From positions 381,381,910-381,445,909 of the forward strand of contig CM068372.1 of NCBI GenBank assembly GCA_034769895.1: 64,000 bases of DNA, given 5' to 3'. Of the stretch, positions 20,551 to 32,027 are shown piece by piece (within the stretch, counting starts at the first letter, position 1; every line of letters starts with the position of its first letter). The translations under genes were made by a program, and so were the position numbers. The notes beneath the pieces are model-generated. The model did no database searches and had not been told where the DNA came from. It saw nothing but the letters and a program-made list of their open reading frames with translations. Source of the DNA: Magicicada septendecula. Taxonomy: Eukaryota; Arthropoda; Insecta; Hemiptera; Cicadidae.

Positions 20551-23500
20551 TCATTCTTCATAATATTTCTTCATAGAAGCTTGATTGTACACTCCTTTGA
20601 TTTTTCCTGAAACGATTTCCTTCAACTCATATGTATTGTTATGCTTATCATTTACCACAACATATGGGCCAGTGTAAAGTAATAATAGTTTTTTGGTTAT
20701 GCCTTCTAAGGTGCTAGGCAGCTCTCTATTTTTTAGGAGGACTTTTTCACCCTCTTTATATGTTACAATTCGCCCTATTGCCTTCTGGTATTTGGCTTGC
20801 CGTTTTTCCTGATCTTCTGCTACCTTATTGTAAAACTTCAACTGGTTGAATTTCCTATTGTTGTTCGTTGGAAATTCAATGATTTGTTCAATGTCTCGGG
20901 GAGTCGGCTTCTCATACATGGCTGAGTATGGTGGAATTCCTATAGCTGGATGGTGGGCGTAATTTAGGAATGTTTCTGTCGCTGCTAGGTACTCTTGCCA
21001 CTTTTTCTGTTGGTTGTGACAGTACGTGCGCAATATCCTACCCACTTCTCTTAGTACTCTCTCAGCCGGATTGCTACTTGGGTGGTAGACTGATGTCTTA
21101 TACGTTTTGACCCCAAGTGCTAATAAAGTGTCTCGCCATCTCCTCCCCTTAAACTGTGTACCATGGTCGGTAATAATAGAAGATGGTCTACCGATCTCTG
21201 GGATATACAAATCAATAATCACCGCCAAAACCTTTGCTGTTGTTGCCCGATTAACCGGATATAGCTTTATATACTTGGTGTAGTGATCCATTATGATTAC
21301 CAAGTATTTATATCTGTGCCGACCACCGCTACGGGGAAATGGCCCGCAGATATCCAAAAACACTTTTTCCAGTTTTGCGTTGGAAGTTATCGGTATCATG
21401 ATACCCTCTGTCTTTTCATTGTTTACTTTTGCACATTGGCAGATCTTACAGGACTTGATGTATGTTCTCACCTTGCGGTTGATATTCTTGACCTTACAGT
21501 TTTCTTCTAGAGCCTGTATCACTTTTAACGCTCCCATATGACCATACCTGACATGGTAATCGATGATGACCTCCTTTTCGATTTGGTGTGGGATTATCAC
21601 CTTCCATGTCTCATCGTCTAAAGCGGTTTTTATGAATAAAATTCCCTTGTTAAGGTGGTAATATTTAGAAATGGTTTCATCATTGGCTTCCAAACGACTC
21701 ACAATGTTTTTTAGCTTAGGATCAGACTGCTGATGGATTCGAATATTTATTAGCAAAGCTTGTAAATCGGCTCTGGTCGTGAATATGTTATAAATTTTTA
21801 CTAAGCTCTCCTTCTCTCCCTCGAAAGTCTGATCTTCCAGATTTATACGTGACAACACATCCGCCACCACGTTCTTCTTTCCTGGAATGTATTCCCATTT
21901 CAGGTCATATTCTTGTAGGGCGAGTACCCACCTAGCCAATCGGCCGTGACTCAACTTGCACCTACGAAGGAACGAGATGGATTTATGATCAGTTCGTACC
22001 GTAACTTGATATCCGAGAATGTACGTTCGGAACTTGCTGCATGCGAACACCACGCTCAACAATTCCTTTTCTGTCACACTGTAGTTCTTTTCGCACTGGT
22101 TCAGTGTGCGACTAGCGAAGCTTATTACCAGATATTGTCCCTCCTCATCTTCCTGGTATAAAGTTGTTCCTAAGCTTAAATCGCTAGCGTCACAGTTTAG
22201 AAAGAACGGCTTCTTAAAATCTGGGTGACGAAGTATGACACTCTCCAGAAACTTCTCTTTTATCAAGCGGAAAGTAATATCTTGATCTTCACCCCAAGTC
22301 CATTTGTTTTTGGCAGATAACTGTGGTTGAAACTTGGCGGTCAACTCGGAATATCGGTTCTGAAACTTCCTGTAATAGTTACAGAGTCCGAGGAAAGATT
22401 GCAATTGTTTCCTGTTTCTTGGTTGCGGGAACCTCTGAATTGCCTCCACTTTCTCTGCTGATGGGGTAATACCTCGGTCGTCTAGGTTGAAGCCTAAGAA
22501 TTGTACCTCGCGCGCTATGAACTTGGATTTCTCCAACTTCAGTGTTATGTTGTTCTGCGCTAGTTTGTTTAGTACAAATTCCACTCTGTAACAGTGCTCC
22601 TCCCAGGTTCCGGATGTAATTAGTAAATCGTCAACATAGACGGTGGTAAATTGGAGCGCTTCTGGTCCCAAAATCTGGTCCATGCATGCCACAAATATGG
22701 CGACAGAATTGACAAGTCCGAAAGGCAGTCTCTTGAACTGGTAATTGCGCCCTTCGAAAATGAACGCTACATACTGGCGGCTTTGTGGGTGCAGCTCTAC
22801 CTGCCAATAACCACAGACCGTATCCCAGGTGCTAATAAATCTAGTACCATGAAAACGCTTTAAGATTTCTTCTATTTCACCGGGAGAAGTTCTGTCATTC
22901 ACAATTGTCTTATTCAACTCACGCGCATCTAAACAGAGCCGGACTTGTCCGTCTTTCTTCGGAACAGCAATAATTGGACTAGTGTAAGGTGATTGACTAA
23001 TCTCAATTATGTCGTTTTCTATCATCTTGTTTATCTCTGTTCTCACGGCTTCTTTGAGCGACTGCGCTATTGGATATGACCTCCGGTTAAACTCTACGTT
23101 TTCTTTAAAACGAAGTTGGCACTGGTAGTTTTTTACCTTCCCTGGTTCATCAGAAAACACCGCCTTGTATTTCTCATATATAGCGATTAGACGATCAGCC
23201 AGATGTGTTGGTATTTTCTTGTTATCGCTTCCGCACTGGAAATTCCGTATTTCTTGGATCTTAACTGACCATAAATCCTCTCCTCCATGATTGTATATTA
23301 TGGGTTTAGGAAGAGGGCTATTTCTTATAATATTAATTTTCCGAAGTTGTTGATGTATTGGGCTAGGAAGTATAGTTGTGCCTCCTACCAGATCTGCGGT
23401 CCATGTTACTCCGTCTGGGAAAAGTGATACTTTATTTAAATTAAGATCGATTACTGCCGAATATCTACGAAGAATATCGCAACCGACTAAGATGTCAAAT

Positions 23501-23952
23501 GGTAATCCGGTGGCGATTAAAAATTCCATGTCTAAAGCTATATCACGGCTAACGACACTTAAGGAAACTTGCTTCCTAATGGTTTTATTCTGGCGGCCAG
23601 TTGCACCTACCAACACAATGTTGTTGACTGGTAACATTGGCAAAGTTTTACCACATGTACTCTGTATTCTCTCCAACTCATTGGAGTTTATTATTGAAAT
23701 ATTAGCTCCTGTGTCTATCATTATTTTAGCGGGAACTCCTTCCACCTCCGCTGTTATATAAATTATCTCATTATTACTGTTGCTGAGACTCTTCTCGTTC
23801 TCTTCCAAAAGTTCAGTTCGTATGTCTTTCAGATAATGGTTACTTATGATAGTGATATTCTTATTATTGTTTGCTTGTTGCAAATCATCCTTTTCTAACC
23901 CAGGAAGTATAAGAAGTAACGGGTCATCGTTGTTGATTACTGCCTCCTCTCG
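20551..23952 (-). CDS. pol: Pol of body 2 (protease, RT, RNase H, integrase), intact
   Basis: An uninterrupted -1 frame of 1133 codons from the slip site, expected to be made only as a Gag-Pol fusion (about 1911 residues in total). Numbering from the first in-frame TTG at 23883: the aspartic protease has IDTGAN at about 55-60; RT has YVDD at 416-419; RNase H acidic residues are near 565, 606, 632 and 675. Integrase has His777/His782 with Cys812/Cys815 as the zinc finger and Asp844, Asp906 and Glu941 as the catalytic triad, spaced D(61)D(34)E. A GPY module (TGPYVVV) lies near the C terminus; there is no chromodomain. Bodies 1 and 3 carry stops here, so this is the only copy in the array that could supply enzymes. 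Confidence 0.95.
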   Translation of the reverse strand, partial: REEAVINNDDPLLLILPGLEKDDLQQANNNKNITIISNHYLKDIRTELLEENEKSLSNSNNEIIYITAEVEGVPAKIMIDTGANISIINSNELERIQSTCGKTLPMLPVNNIVLVGATGRQNKTIRKQVSLSVVSRDIALDMEFLIATGLPFDILVGCDILRRYSAVIDLNLNKVSLFPDGVTWTADLVGGTTILPSPIHQQLRKINIIRNSPLPKPIIYNHGGEDLWSVKIQEIRNFQCGSDNKKIPTHLADRLIAIYEKYKAVFSDEPGKVKNYQCQLRFKENVEFNRRSYPIAQSLKEAVRTEINKMIENDIIEISQSPYTSPIIAVPKKDGQVRLCLDARELNKTIVNDRTSPGEIEEILKRFHGTRFISTWDTVCGYWQVELHPQSRQYVAFIFEGRNYQFKRLPFGLVNSVAIFVACMDQILGPEALQFTTVYVDDLLITSGTWEEHCYRVEFVLNKLAQNNITLKLEKSKFIAREVQFLGFNLDDRGITPSAEKVEAIQRFPQPRNRKQLQSFLGLCNYYRKFQNRYSELTAKFQPQLSAKNKWTWGEDQDITFRLIKEKFLESVILRHPDFKKPFFLNCDASDLSLGTTLYQEDEEGQYLVISFASRTLNQCEKNYSVTEKELLSVVFACSKFRTYILGYQVTVRTDHKSISFLRRCKLSHGRLARWVLALQEYDLKWEYIPGKKNVVADVLSRINLEDQTFEGEKESLVKIYNIFTTRADLQALLINIRIHQQSDPKLKNIVSRLEANDETISKYYHLNKGILFIKTALDDETWKVIIPHQIEKEVIIDYHVRYGHMGALKVIQALEENCKVKNINRKVRTYIKSCKICQCAKVNNEKTEGIMIPITSNAKLEKVFLDICGPFPRSGGRHRYKYLVIIMDHYTKYIKLYPVNRATTAKVLAVIIDLYIPEIGRPSSIITDHGTQFKGRRWRDTLLALGVKTYKTSVYHPSSNPAERVLREVGRILRTYCHNQQKKWQEYLAATETFLNYAHHPAIGIPPYSAMYEKPTPRDIEQIIEFPTNNNRKFNQLKFYNKVAEDQEKRQAKYQKAIGRIVTYKEGEKVLLKNRELPSTLEGITKKLLLLYTGPYVVVNDKHNNTYELKEIVSGKIKGVYNQASMKKYYEE

Positions 23953-26285
23953 TTTAAAGTATTTTGGTCATTGTTTATGTTATTATTGACAGAGGCATCG
24001 TTCGGGAAACTCTGGTTTGTCTCCTGACGTTCTGTACCCTGGTTGATGTTTAACGCCCTGTTCGGTTGTCTGCCAAGATCTTCCAGGCTGGTACTTCGTC
24101 TTCCCTCTTCGTGTCTTGGGCCGTCTCGTTCCGCACTCATCCATCTTCGGTCGGCGCCGTGGAAGTTGCTCCTCCTCGGTTGATAATATCTCCTGGGTCC
24201 GCGATCTTCTGCTCTTATAAAATTTACCCTAGGGCGCGACACTCGGTTATTACTATTGCTATTATTGTTATTACTAAAATTATTATTATAGTAATTTCGG
24301 TTAGGTGGGTAAGGTCTGTCAACATTATTGTTGGGATATGGATTTCTCTGACTGTATGGGACATTATGATTTTGTTGATAAAAATTGTTTCTATTATTTG
24401 GGTAGGGGTTGTTATTCCTTACGCCGTTAAAATTACCGTTAAACTGGATATTACGCGGCTGGTTGTTAGGGCCGTCGTAATTATTGGGCTGGTTCCGGTT
24501 ACTTGTATGGTTATTGCCGTTATTGGGGTAGGTAGTCGGCCTTGCTTCTGGTCTCTCATTTCTCTTCCTGCTCTGCCGATAATACTCCTCGTTCTCGTAT
24601 CCCTCCAATAACTCGGTCATTCCCTGGATCGTCTTGATCTGGCTACCTCTCCGGGCCCTGATAATGTCCTCATCATAATGATACGATATCTTATTCACTA
24701 AACATTCTTCTGGGATTGCTGGCTCGAGGTGTTTTGCCATACACACCTTCCCCAAGAAATATGCCGTCATACTGCTACCTAATTGTGACCTGTATCTTCC
24801 ATTACAAATATTGTCACGGATCAAGTTCTGGGTGATCTCAGACCAGTATTTTGTCTTAAACATTTTCCGGAACTGTTGGTAGTCGGAAATTTCACTCCGG
24901 TTGGCCATCCACCAATTATCTGTTATGTCTCGGAAAGACTCGTCGAATATCTCCCTGCTATGGCTCCATTGGGTAATTTTATGCTTGGTCAAATATTCTT
25001 CTACCCTAGCCAGGAACTCCATCGGCTTGCGTTTGTATTGCCGGAAGTTGAGCCACTCTCGGCTTTCGTTGACAGGCAATCCGGTGAAATGAGTCGGTCT
25101 GTTCCTTATTGCTTCCATCTCCTCTCGGCTTTGTCGCACCTGTCCGGTGATACTGGCCATGGTCTCTTGTATATCATTACATCGTTCTGTGACCTGGTTG
25201 CGTACTTTTCCGAATTCTTCTTGATTTTCCTTCCTCTGTTCTTCTACCTTCCTACGACTATGTTCTTCAATATTTGTGAACTTGATGTTCACCACTTCTT
25301 TAAACTCATGCACCTCCTTTTCGGTCTGGTTGCACTTTCCATCAATCTCTCGAATCTGTCGATTAACCATTATATTTTCTTCTTCCATCTTCTTATTCAT
25401 CGCTTTTTTGTTAACGTTGATTTCTTTATTCAATTCTTCTCGCAACAATTCCATCCTTTCGTCCAGTTTGTCCAAATTCTCCTGATTGACTTCTCTTAAT
25501 TCTTCTCTCAGAATTTGATTGTCCTCTCTCAATTCTTCCAATTTCTCCCCCATCTTTTCTTCCAACTTCCTGTTATCTTCTTTCAATTCTTCCTTCAATT
25601 GTCGGTTGTTCTTCTCTATCTTCTTCCTGGTTTCATCGATTTTCTGATTAGTATTTTCAATTTTATTAATCAATTCTTCTTTGGTCGACTTGAATTCTTC
25701 CTTGAACGATTGGTTGTCTTCCTTCAAATCTTCTATGTTCTTGTTCATCCCAGTCAACTCTTCTTTTGTGGATTGATTATCCTTCTTCAATCCTTCTAAC
25801 TTTCCTCCCATCCTCTCTTCCATCTTCTTGCTGTTTTCTTCCATCTTCTCTTCCATCTTCTTGCTGTTTTCTTCCATCCTCTCTTCCATCCTCTTGTTTG
25901 TGCTTTCGATCTTATTTCCTAAATCTTCTTTCAATGACTGGCTATCTTCTTTCCTTTCCTTATTACTTTCGTCCATTTTCTTACTCATTCCTTCCATTTC
26001 CTTCTTCCTGTCCTCCTCCATTTTCTTGTTACTCTCCTCCATTCTCTTATTCATTTCCATCATCATCCTGAACATTTGTTGTGTTGTCATGTCCTCTGTT
26101 TTCTTCTCCGGCGCATTGGTTTCCACTGTTTGTGTAGGTATCTCCGGTTGTTCAGTTTGTTTGGACAACACCGGTGGTAATACCTCTTCCGCCTCTACTG
26201 GCGTCGCCTCCTTGTTGTCCATGTCAACTTCTATTTCTTTCTCGGCCTTTGCCGCCCGTTTCTTAGATGTTGCACGTCGTTGCAT
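23937..26285 (-). CDS. gag: Gag of body 2
   Basis: A 782-codon frame from ATG 26285, identical to the body 1 Gag except for one Asn to Ile change in the Asn-rich tail (PRNIQFNG). It has the same long coiled coil, capsid-like middle and basic Asn/Arg-rich C terminus. It overlaps pol by 16 nt (23937-23952) and is joined to it by the slip site. Together with the intact pol, the paired LTRs, the primer-binding site and the polypurine tract, it makes body 2 structurally complete. Confidence 0.94.
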   Translation of the reverse strand: MQRRATSKKRAAKAEKEIEVDMDNKEATPVEAEEVLPPVLSKQTEQPEIPTQTVETNAPEKKTEDMTTQQMFRMMMEMNKRMEESNKKMEEDRKKEMEGMSKKMDESNKERKEDSQSLKEDLGNKIESTNKRMEERMEENSKKMEEKMEENSKKMEERMGGKLEGLKKDNQSTKEELTGMNKNIEDLKEDNQSFKEEFKSTKEELINKIENTNQKIDETRKKIEKNNRQLKEELKEDNRKLEEKMGEKLEELREDNQILREELREVNQENLDKLDERMELLREELNKEINVNKKAMNKKMEEENIMVNRQIREIDGKCNQTEKEVHEFKEVVNIKFTNIEEHSRRKVEEQRKENQEEFGKVRNQVTERCNDIQETMASITGQVRQSREEMEAIRNRPTHFTGLPVNESREWLNFRQYKRKPMEFLARVEEYLTKHKITQWSHSREIFDESFRDITDNWWMANRSEISDYQQFRKMFKTKYWSEITQNLIRDNICNGRYRSQLGSSMTAYFLGKVCMAKHLEPAIPEECLVNKISYHYDEDIIRARRGSQIKTIQGMTELLEGYENEEYYRQSRKRNERPEARPTTYPNNGNNHTSNRNQPNNYDGPNNQPRNIQFNGNFNGVRNNNPYPNNRNNFYQQNHNVPYSQRNPYPNNNVDRPYPPNRNYYNNNFSNNNNSNSNNRVSRPRVNFIRAEDRGPRRYYQPRRSNFHGADRRWMSAERDGPRHEEGRRSTSLEDLGRQPNRALNINQGTERQETNQSFPNDASVNNNINNDQNTLNERRQ
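23952..23958 (-). promoter_or_regulatory. -1 ribosomal frameshift site TTTAAAC, body 2
   Basis: The same T TTA AAC heptamer in gag phase as in body 1, six codons before the gag stop. Confidence 0.87.
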
Positions 26286-26381
26286 TTTCCCTTGAAATTC
26301 TCTGGCTTTGTAGCTGTTGCCTAGCTCCAACTAGTGATTGGGCAGAATGTATTGGCCTTCCAATCGCTAATTAAAGCCCCT

Positions 26382-26395
26382 AAAGTTGTGCGCCA
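26382..26395 (-). promoter_or_regulatory. Primer-binding site, body 2
   Basis: TGGCGCACAACTTT on the minus strand, three bases inside the LTR3 boundary, identical to body 1. Confidence 0.8.
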
Positions 26396-26398
26396 ATT

Positions 26399-29300
26399 TG
26401 TAATAATTGAAAAGGTGGATGTGTGTGTTCTTAAATTGGTGTGTAATTGGTGTGGCTCTCGACGTCTTACTGGCCTGAAACACTTCCTTAAGTTTCCCAG
26501 CTGGTCGAGTCCCAATGGTAGCAAGACTGGTCGAGTAGCGTAAGGTTGATGAAGAAATGTATGTTCAGCTTCACCGAAAGTTTCAAAACAAAAATTATTG
26601 TTTTGAAGAAAATTTTAAAAAAAAATTATGTTTATAAAAAAAAATAATTAAAAAAAAATTTTTAATTTTATTAATTAATTAATTGTAATCAATTAATTAA
26701 TATAGGGCTGTGAAGTTTTAAAAAGTGTAATGCTCTTCTGAAAATTTTTATTAAAGTTTTGGTATATTTTAAATAAACTATCACCACTCATAAGATTGTC
26801 TTCAAACCAATCGATACTTGTTTACCTTTTTATTTTTTTAGGTTATCTTCACTTATAGGTGGTAAAGTCCTGATAGATTATTAATTATAATTATATTGTT
26901 GATAACTAGTAATATTTATGAAATGAAGAACTATTTAGTGTTGAAGAATATTGATGTTTTATTAATTAATAGCAATTTGACTCTTATCGATTATTATCGA
27001 CTCTCAGGATATCGAAAAAGTTACAAAGTATATTATATAAAAATTATACAGGGTTCTTTAAACAGCCAATTATTATCAAAGTCAGAGAAATCGGGCTAAT
27101 ATTTAAAAAGTATAACGTTACATCAAATTAATAACTAAACACAATACATTACATTCGGGCTAATATTACATTATTAGTAATATTAGTAATTAATATTACT
27201 AAACACAGACATTGAATAATAATTTGAAAATAAAATAATTGTTTTCACCAAACAGCTGGGTTGAACTAGGAGGCGTTGCACTGGCGATGACGACCAATAT
27301 TGCAAATGGCTGCCGTGAAGTTAGTAAAATGTCATTCGTATATTCTACGTTCCAAATAAAAGATTTTCCTGTAGTATTCCTGTTCTGGTGTCTGCGAATC
27401 TCTTGTTAAATGTTGTGTAGTGCCTAGTGTACTGTTTCTGGGTTATATTTAGTGTATCCGTGTAATTATTAGTTCAAACACTTTCCCCGATTCCGACACT
27501 AAATTGGTTAATATATTATTCAGTTTTCTAGTGTTTTGTGGTGTTTTTCGGAGTAGATATGTATTGTTCTGTGTTATGGAGTGTTTCTTGATTGTTTCTG
27601 TTATAATATGAGAGTTTTAGAAGTATTTTACAAGTCACTCGCGATTTCACAATAACGTACTATACACTCGCTTTATATGACTATTATAAGTTAGGTTAGG
27701 CACGTTACAAAACGTTTGTCATGTTAACCGTTCAAATACCAATAATTAACTAACTGTTTCCTCCAGTTTCAATTAAACTCTTAGCCAAAATAATATTATT
27801 CTTAACATTGTTCAAATATATTTTCATATCCTGTGCACACTTTAATATTTCACTATATAAATACCTAAACTTGGGTTATTTATCAATTTTATTCACTAGA
27901 TGTTATTTAAATTAATCTTTCAGTTCATTCAGCTTATTTTCAGATTAAATAATGCCGTTTTATAGTGTTTTCTGTCCAAAAAATAGTAATTTTACTTTCA
28001 GTTTGGTATACTCTGAAAAGTCAAAACATCAAAATTTACTTCCTGTCATTATATAAATTCAGCCATTTTATCAGTTATATTTAATATTAATAATCCTATA
28101 TTGTATTAAAAGGTTCATATTCCCTTATTTTCTGGTAATTAATTGAATTAGTTGTATTCTGAAACATTATTCTGGAATATATGACTCCCATGTCTAAATT
28201 TCTGAGTTTAGTCATTTTCATTTTTATTTATAATTCTGAATATAATTTATTAAAATCTTCCTAAATGGTATGTGCAATTATATGGCATGATCTCAAGTTT
28301 ATTTTGTCTAAACCCCTTTTGTTTATTTGCATTTAATTGAGCAATTTCTCCGTTTTGATGAAGTTTGGTTTCCATTCTTTTGGCCTATGATTTTTTTAAC
28401 AATTTTTCTTACAAAATATTTTACAAACAATATATGATGTGTGATACCCTCTCTGACTTTTACATATAGTATTATAAATTAAACATGTTTTCAAATTACA
28501 CAAAAAACAATTAGTATTGGTTACAATACAAATAATAGTTAAAACAAATAAAGAATATTTTTTTAAATAAATGGTTGTCTTCAAGTCAGACATTTTACAA
28601 CAAAATCCTTATTTCTAACATGGAAATACGGTTTACAAAAAAGGTTTTTTACTAACTAACATCTTAATTACTCTCGACTATTTACAAGTAGTAACTATTT
28701 TTATAGTTCTGATGTTAGTTGTATCAGACCCAAACAAATGGCCTTATATCTAAAACATTTTTAAACATTCTTGTACTATATACATAAAAACCTTATATTT
28801 ATATTCTTATTTCTAACTATTATTATAAGTAGGATTCTACAGTTTTTATACCGTCTTTTATACATTGTCTTTGGGGAATTGTACCCTGTCATTAATAAAT
28901 AAATAGTATGAATTGTTCAAAAAGTATTAAGAAATCTGTTTTTTCTTTTTTCATGTAAAACAAAATGTTATTTTAAACAGATTCATGTCTTATGAACAAC
29001 ATATTGTCACAGTACACATTTCAAGTCATTGAAAAATGCATATTTCATTGCATTCAATGTTTGTGATTGCCAAGAATGAAACACAAGGTTCATTTTTTAT
29101 AATACCCAAAACTATCACTGGTTCACTTTGCACTCTTATATTATGTTAATGCTAAATGGTCGTATAGTCTTATTAACATAATAAATTGGTTAGCGTTTTT
29201 TCAATGGAGATTTGTTCCATGGGTACTATATTATTGTTTCATCTTAGTTCACAGGCAACTTTTACTTTATACACTTCTCTCTCTTAAATTTATATACATG

Positions 29301-29914
29301 TGGTTTTCAATTCGTTATACTTTTATTTTTAAATATTTATTTTGGGGATATAGGGATTTGGGTGTCTTTTATAAGAGCATGACATCTTCTTCAGGATGCT
29401 GCCTTCTTCTTCTTTCATCAGTCTTCTTTTCTCCTGCCTTCTGGGACTGGTATCTTCTCCATCTTCTTCTTGATGCCATCAGGTTTCTTGGGTTCTTCTC
29501 CATCTTCTTGATGATGCCATCAGGTTTCTTGGGATCTTCTCCATCTTCTTCTTTATTTCAGAAATACACAACCTGTATTGGTTGATCTTGGCTTATTTTA
29601 GGGTTTCTATTCTATTTATTCTCCCTCGTTGTGGGTTTGGTCATATTGTGTACTGCTTGGTTATTTACTTTCTTACCTTCCTGGGTTATACCTTGAAAAC
29701 CTTTGGTTATGAGACTGGTCTTGGATGACTCATCACAATAACTCCTTTTATTTGAACTTGTATTTTCTTTATAATAATGATTTCTTTCCACAGTTGCTAT
29801 GAATTAATCTATTTATATTAAACTTAATGCTTCCTTCCAAATTTAAATATTATAACTTCATTATTCTAATGATCAATTGCCATTCAATATTATGCATACA
29901 TCTGTCACGCTACA
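26399..29914 (-). repeat. LTR3, 3516 bp
   Basis: Shared between bodies 2 and 3. It differs from LTR2 by isolated bases (for example ATTGTTGATAAC near 26896 where LTR2 has ATTATTGATAAC). No gene is recognised inside. Confidence 0.93.
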
Positions 29915-29916
29915 GA

Positions 29917-29928
29917 TTGCTCTCCTCC
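29917..29928 (-). promoter_or_regulatory. Polypurine tract, body 3
   Basis: GGAGGAGAGCAA on the minus strand, two bases before LTR3. Confidence 0.75.
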
Positions 29929-31432
29929 AGAAGTAATTATTTCAGACATGTTTATGGATGAAATAATTTCTTATGATAATTTCATCATTTCTTATAATTC
30001 ATTTTCTTCTCCATTTTTATATCGACTTTTTTATAATTAGAGTTTAATTAATTTTATATATATAATTATTTGTTTTACTACTGATCCTTTTCGGATAGTT
30101 AATGTCTTCTGAGATATATTATTATTGTAATACATTTTCTTTCTATATCAACTTCGTGTTGTATCCTTGGGATATTAATTCCCTAACACTCCCTATCACG
30201 TGGGCTGGGGCAGATCAGAGGGGCACTGTACGCTACTTCTCTGCTGGCCATACACCACTTCTATAAATTGAGTACAGAGGCATATCCATCCCTGCTCAAA
30301 AACATAATGCTGCTGGAATTATCTTCAGTCAGTCATCGAATAAATAAATAAAAAGTAGTCTCATTTTCGACTAATAAAAATATCTTTGGATTCTCCACTT
30401 CGTAGTCTCTCAGATTATCTCACATTTTCTATCTTAATAAATCTTCATAATTATTATTATACTCATTATATATATATTTTTTCAAAACTCTTAACTTGTC
30501 TGATATATTTATTTTAATTATGGTTGAAAACCTTTCTTTTAATAATTCTGGTTACTGTTTACAGTGTAACTCTCTTTCTTCTCCATCTGAATTCTCTTTA
30601 TACTTTCTTCTGGTTACTCATAGTATTAGCATGGTCTTTATATATAGTCTTTCTTATTCATTATTTGAATGGTCTTAATATATTATATTTAATTTTTTAA
30701 ACTTTGTATCTTTACATTAGATATACAGGTTGTTATATTGATCATTTTATTTAAACATTTTGGTTCTTTCCTTTCTCTTAGAAAGTTATTAATCCGCCTT
30801 CGCATTCATTAACATTAATTCATTTATATCATATTTCATGTGGTATTTCTTCTCTTTGCATTTCATATAGGTCTTATTATTATCATTGGTTCAAAATCAT
30901 CTTCTCCATATGTTTGGTATGAGTTGTTCTTCTTTGCTCTTAATTAACTGTTTTCATTATCGTTTCATAGGTAATTAGTCTCTTTGCTTCCAAATTTTTT
31001 CTTCTCTTGCATATTACACTCTTCTTTGTTATTCTTCTCTACCCCTTCAAATGCTATTGTGAATATCTAGCATTTATTCTGGATTAACGTTAATTCTCTT
31101 TTCTGAATTAATCACTTTATTTTCTTCTCAATTCAATCATAATTGACACATAATCATTTTTTGGAACTTGGTTAGTTTTAATGTAAAATTCAAACTACTC
31201 TTTTTATTTAATTGAAAAATATTTCTCATAAATCCTTGTAATATGTTGATCTTATCTTGTTTCAAAGTTCTGACGTTCTATCAACATTCAAATTCTGTTT
31301 AATTCATTTATTCCCAGAATTGTTTCATTCAGAATTGTTTATAGTACTGTGATTTTACTATTATTTCTGAATGTTTTGGTATTTCTCCAAATTCAAATTC
31401 TTCTTAATTATTTACCATAAAGTTTTCTCATA

Positions 31433-32023
31433 AACTTAGTTATAGTAAGCTGTGCTTGCTTAATTTTAAATTTTTTAAAATTAAGTTCAAAATTCTCTCT
31501 CTTTCTCTTTCTTCCATAAACTTTTGTTCTAAATTATCAGCTTGTAGTAACATGTACTTACCCAATTTTAAATTTTTATAATAAATTCAAAATTCCTTTT
31601 CTTTCTCTTTCTTTGTCTTCCATAAAATTTGTTCAAAATTATTAGGTTGTAGTAAGAAGTACTTACTCAATTTTAAATTTTTATAATTATATTTCAATTC
31701 AAAAGTCTTACTTTTTCTTTCTTCCATAAAGTTCGTTCCAAAATTATTAGGTTGTAGTAAGAAGTACTTACTCAATTTTAAATTTTTATAATTATATTTC
31801 AATTCAAAAGTCTTACTTTTTCTTTCTTCCATAAAGTTCGTTCCAAAATTATTAGGTTGTAAGTTGTTCTTACATATTTTAGAATTTTTTTAATTATTAA
31901 ATTAAAAAATTCTTCTTCTTTTAATTCTTCAGAATGTTCTTCTCAAAATATTAGGTTGTAAGATGTACTTACATTATTTTCGAATTTGTTTAAAAATTAA
32001 TAAATTCAAAATTCTAAAACTCA
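31433..32023 (-). repeat. Hairpin-bearing ~100-bp repeats, body 3 (with extra unit)
   Basis: Carries the same perfect 105-bp tandem duplication as body 1. One base change lies near the pol end (CGAATTTGTTT at 31981-31991 where bodies 1 and 2 have CGAATTTTTTT). Confidence 0.8.
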
Positions 32024-32027
32024 CAAC

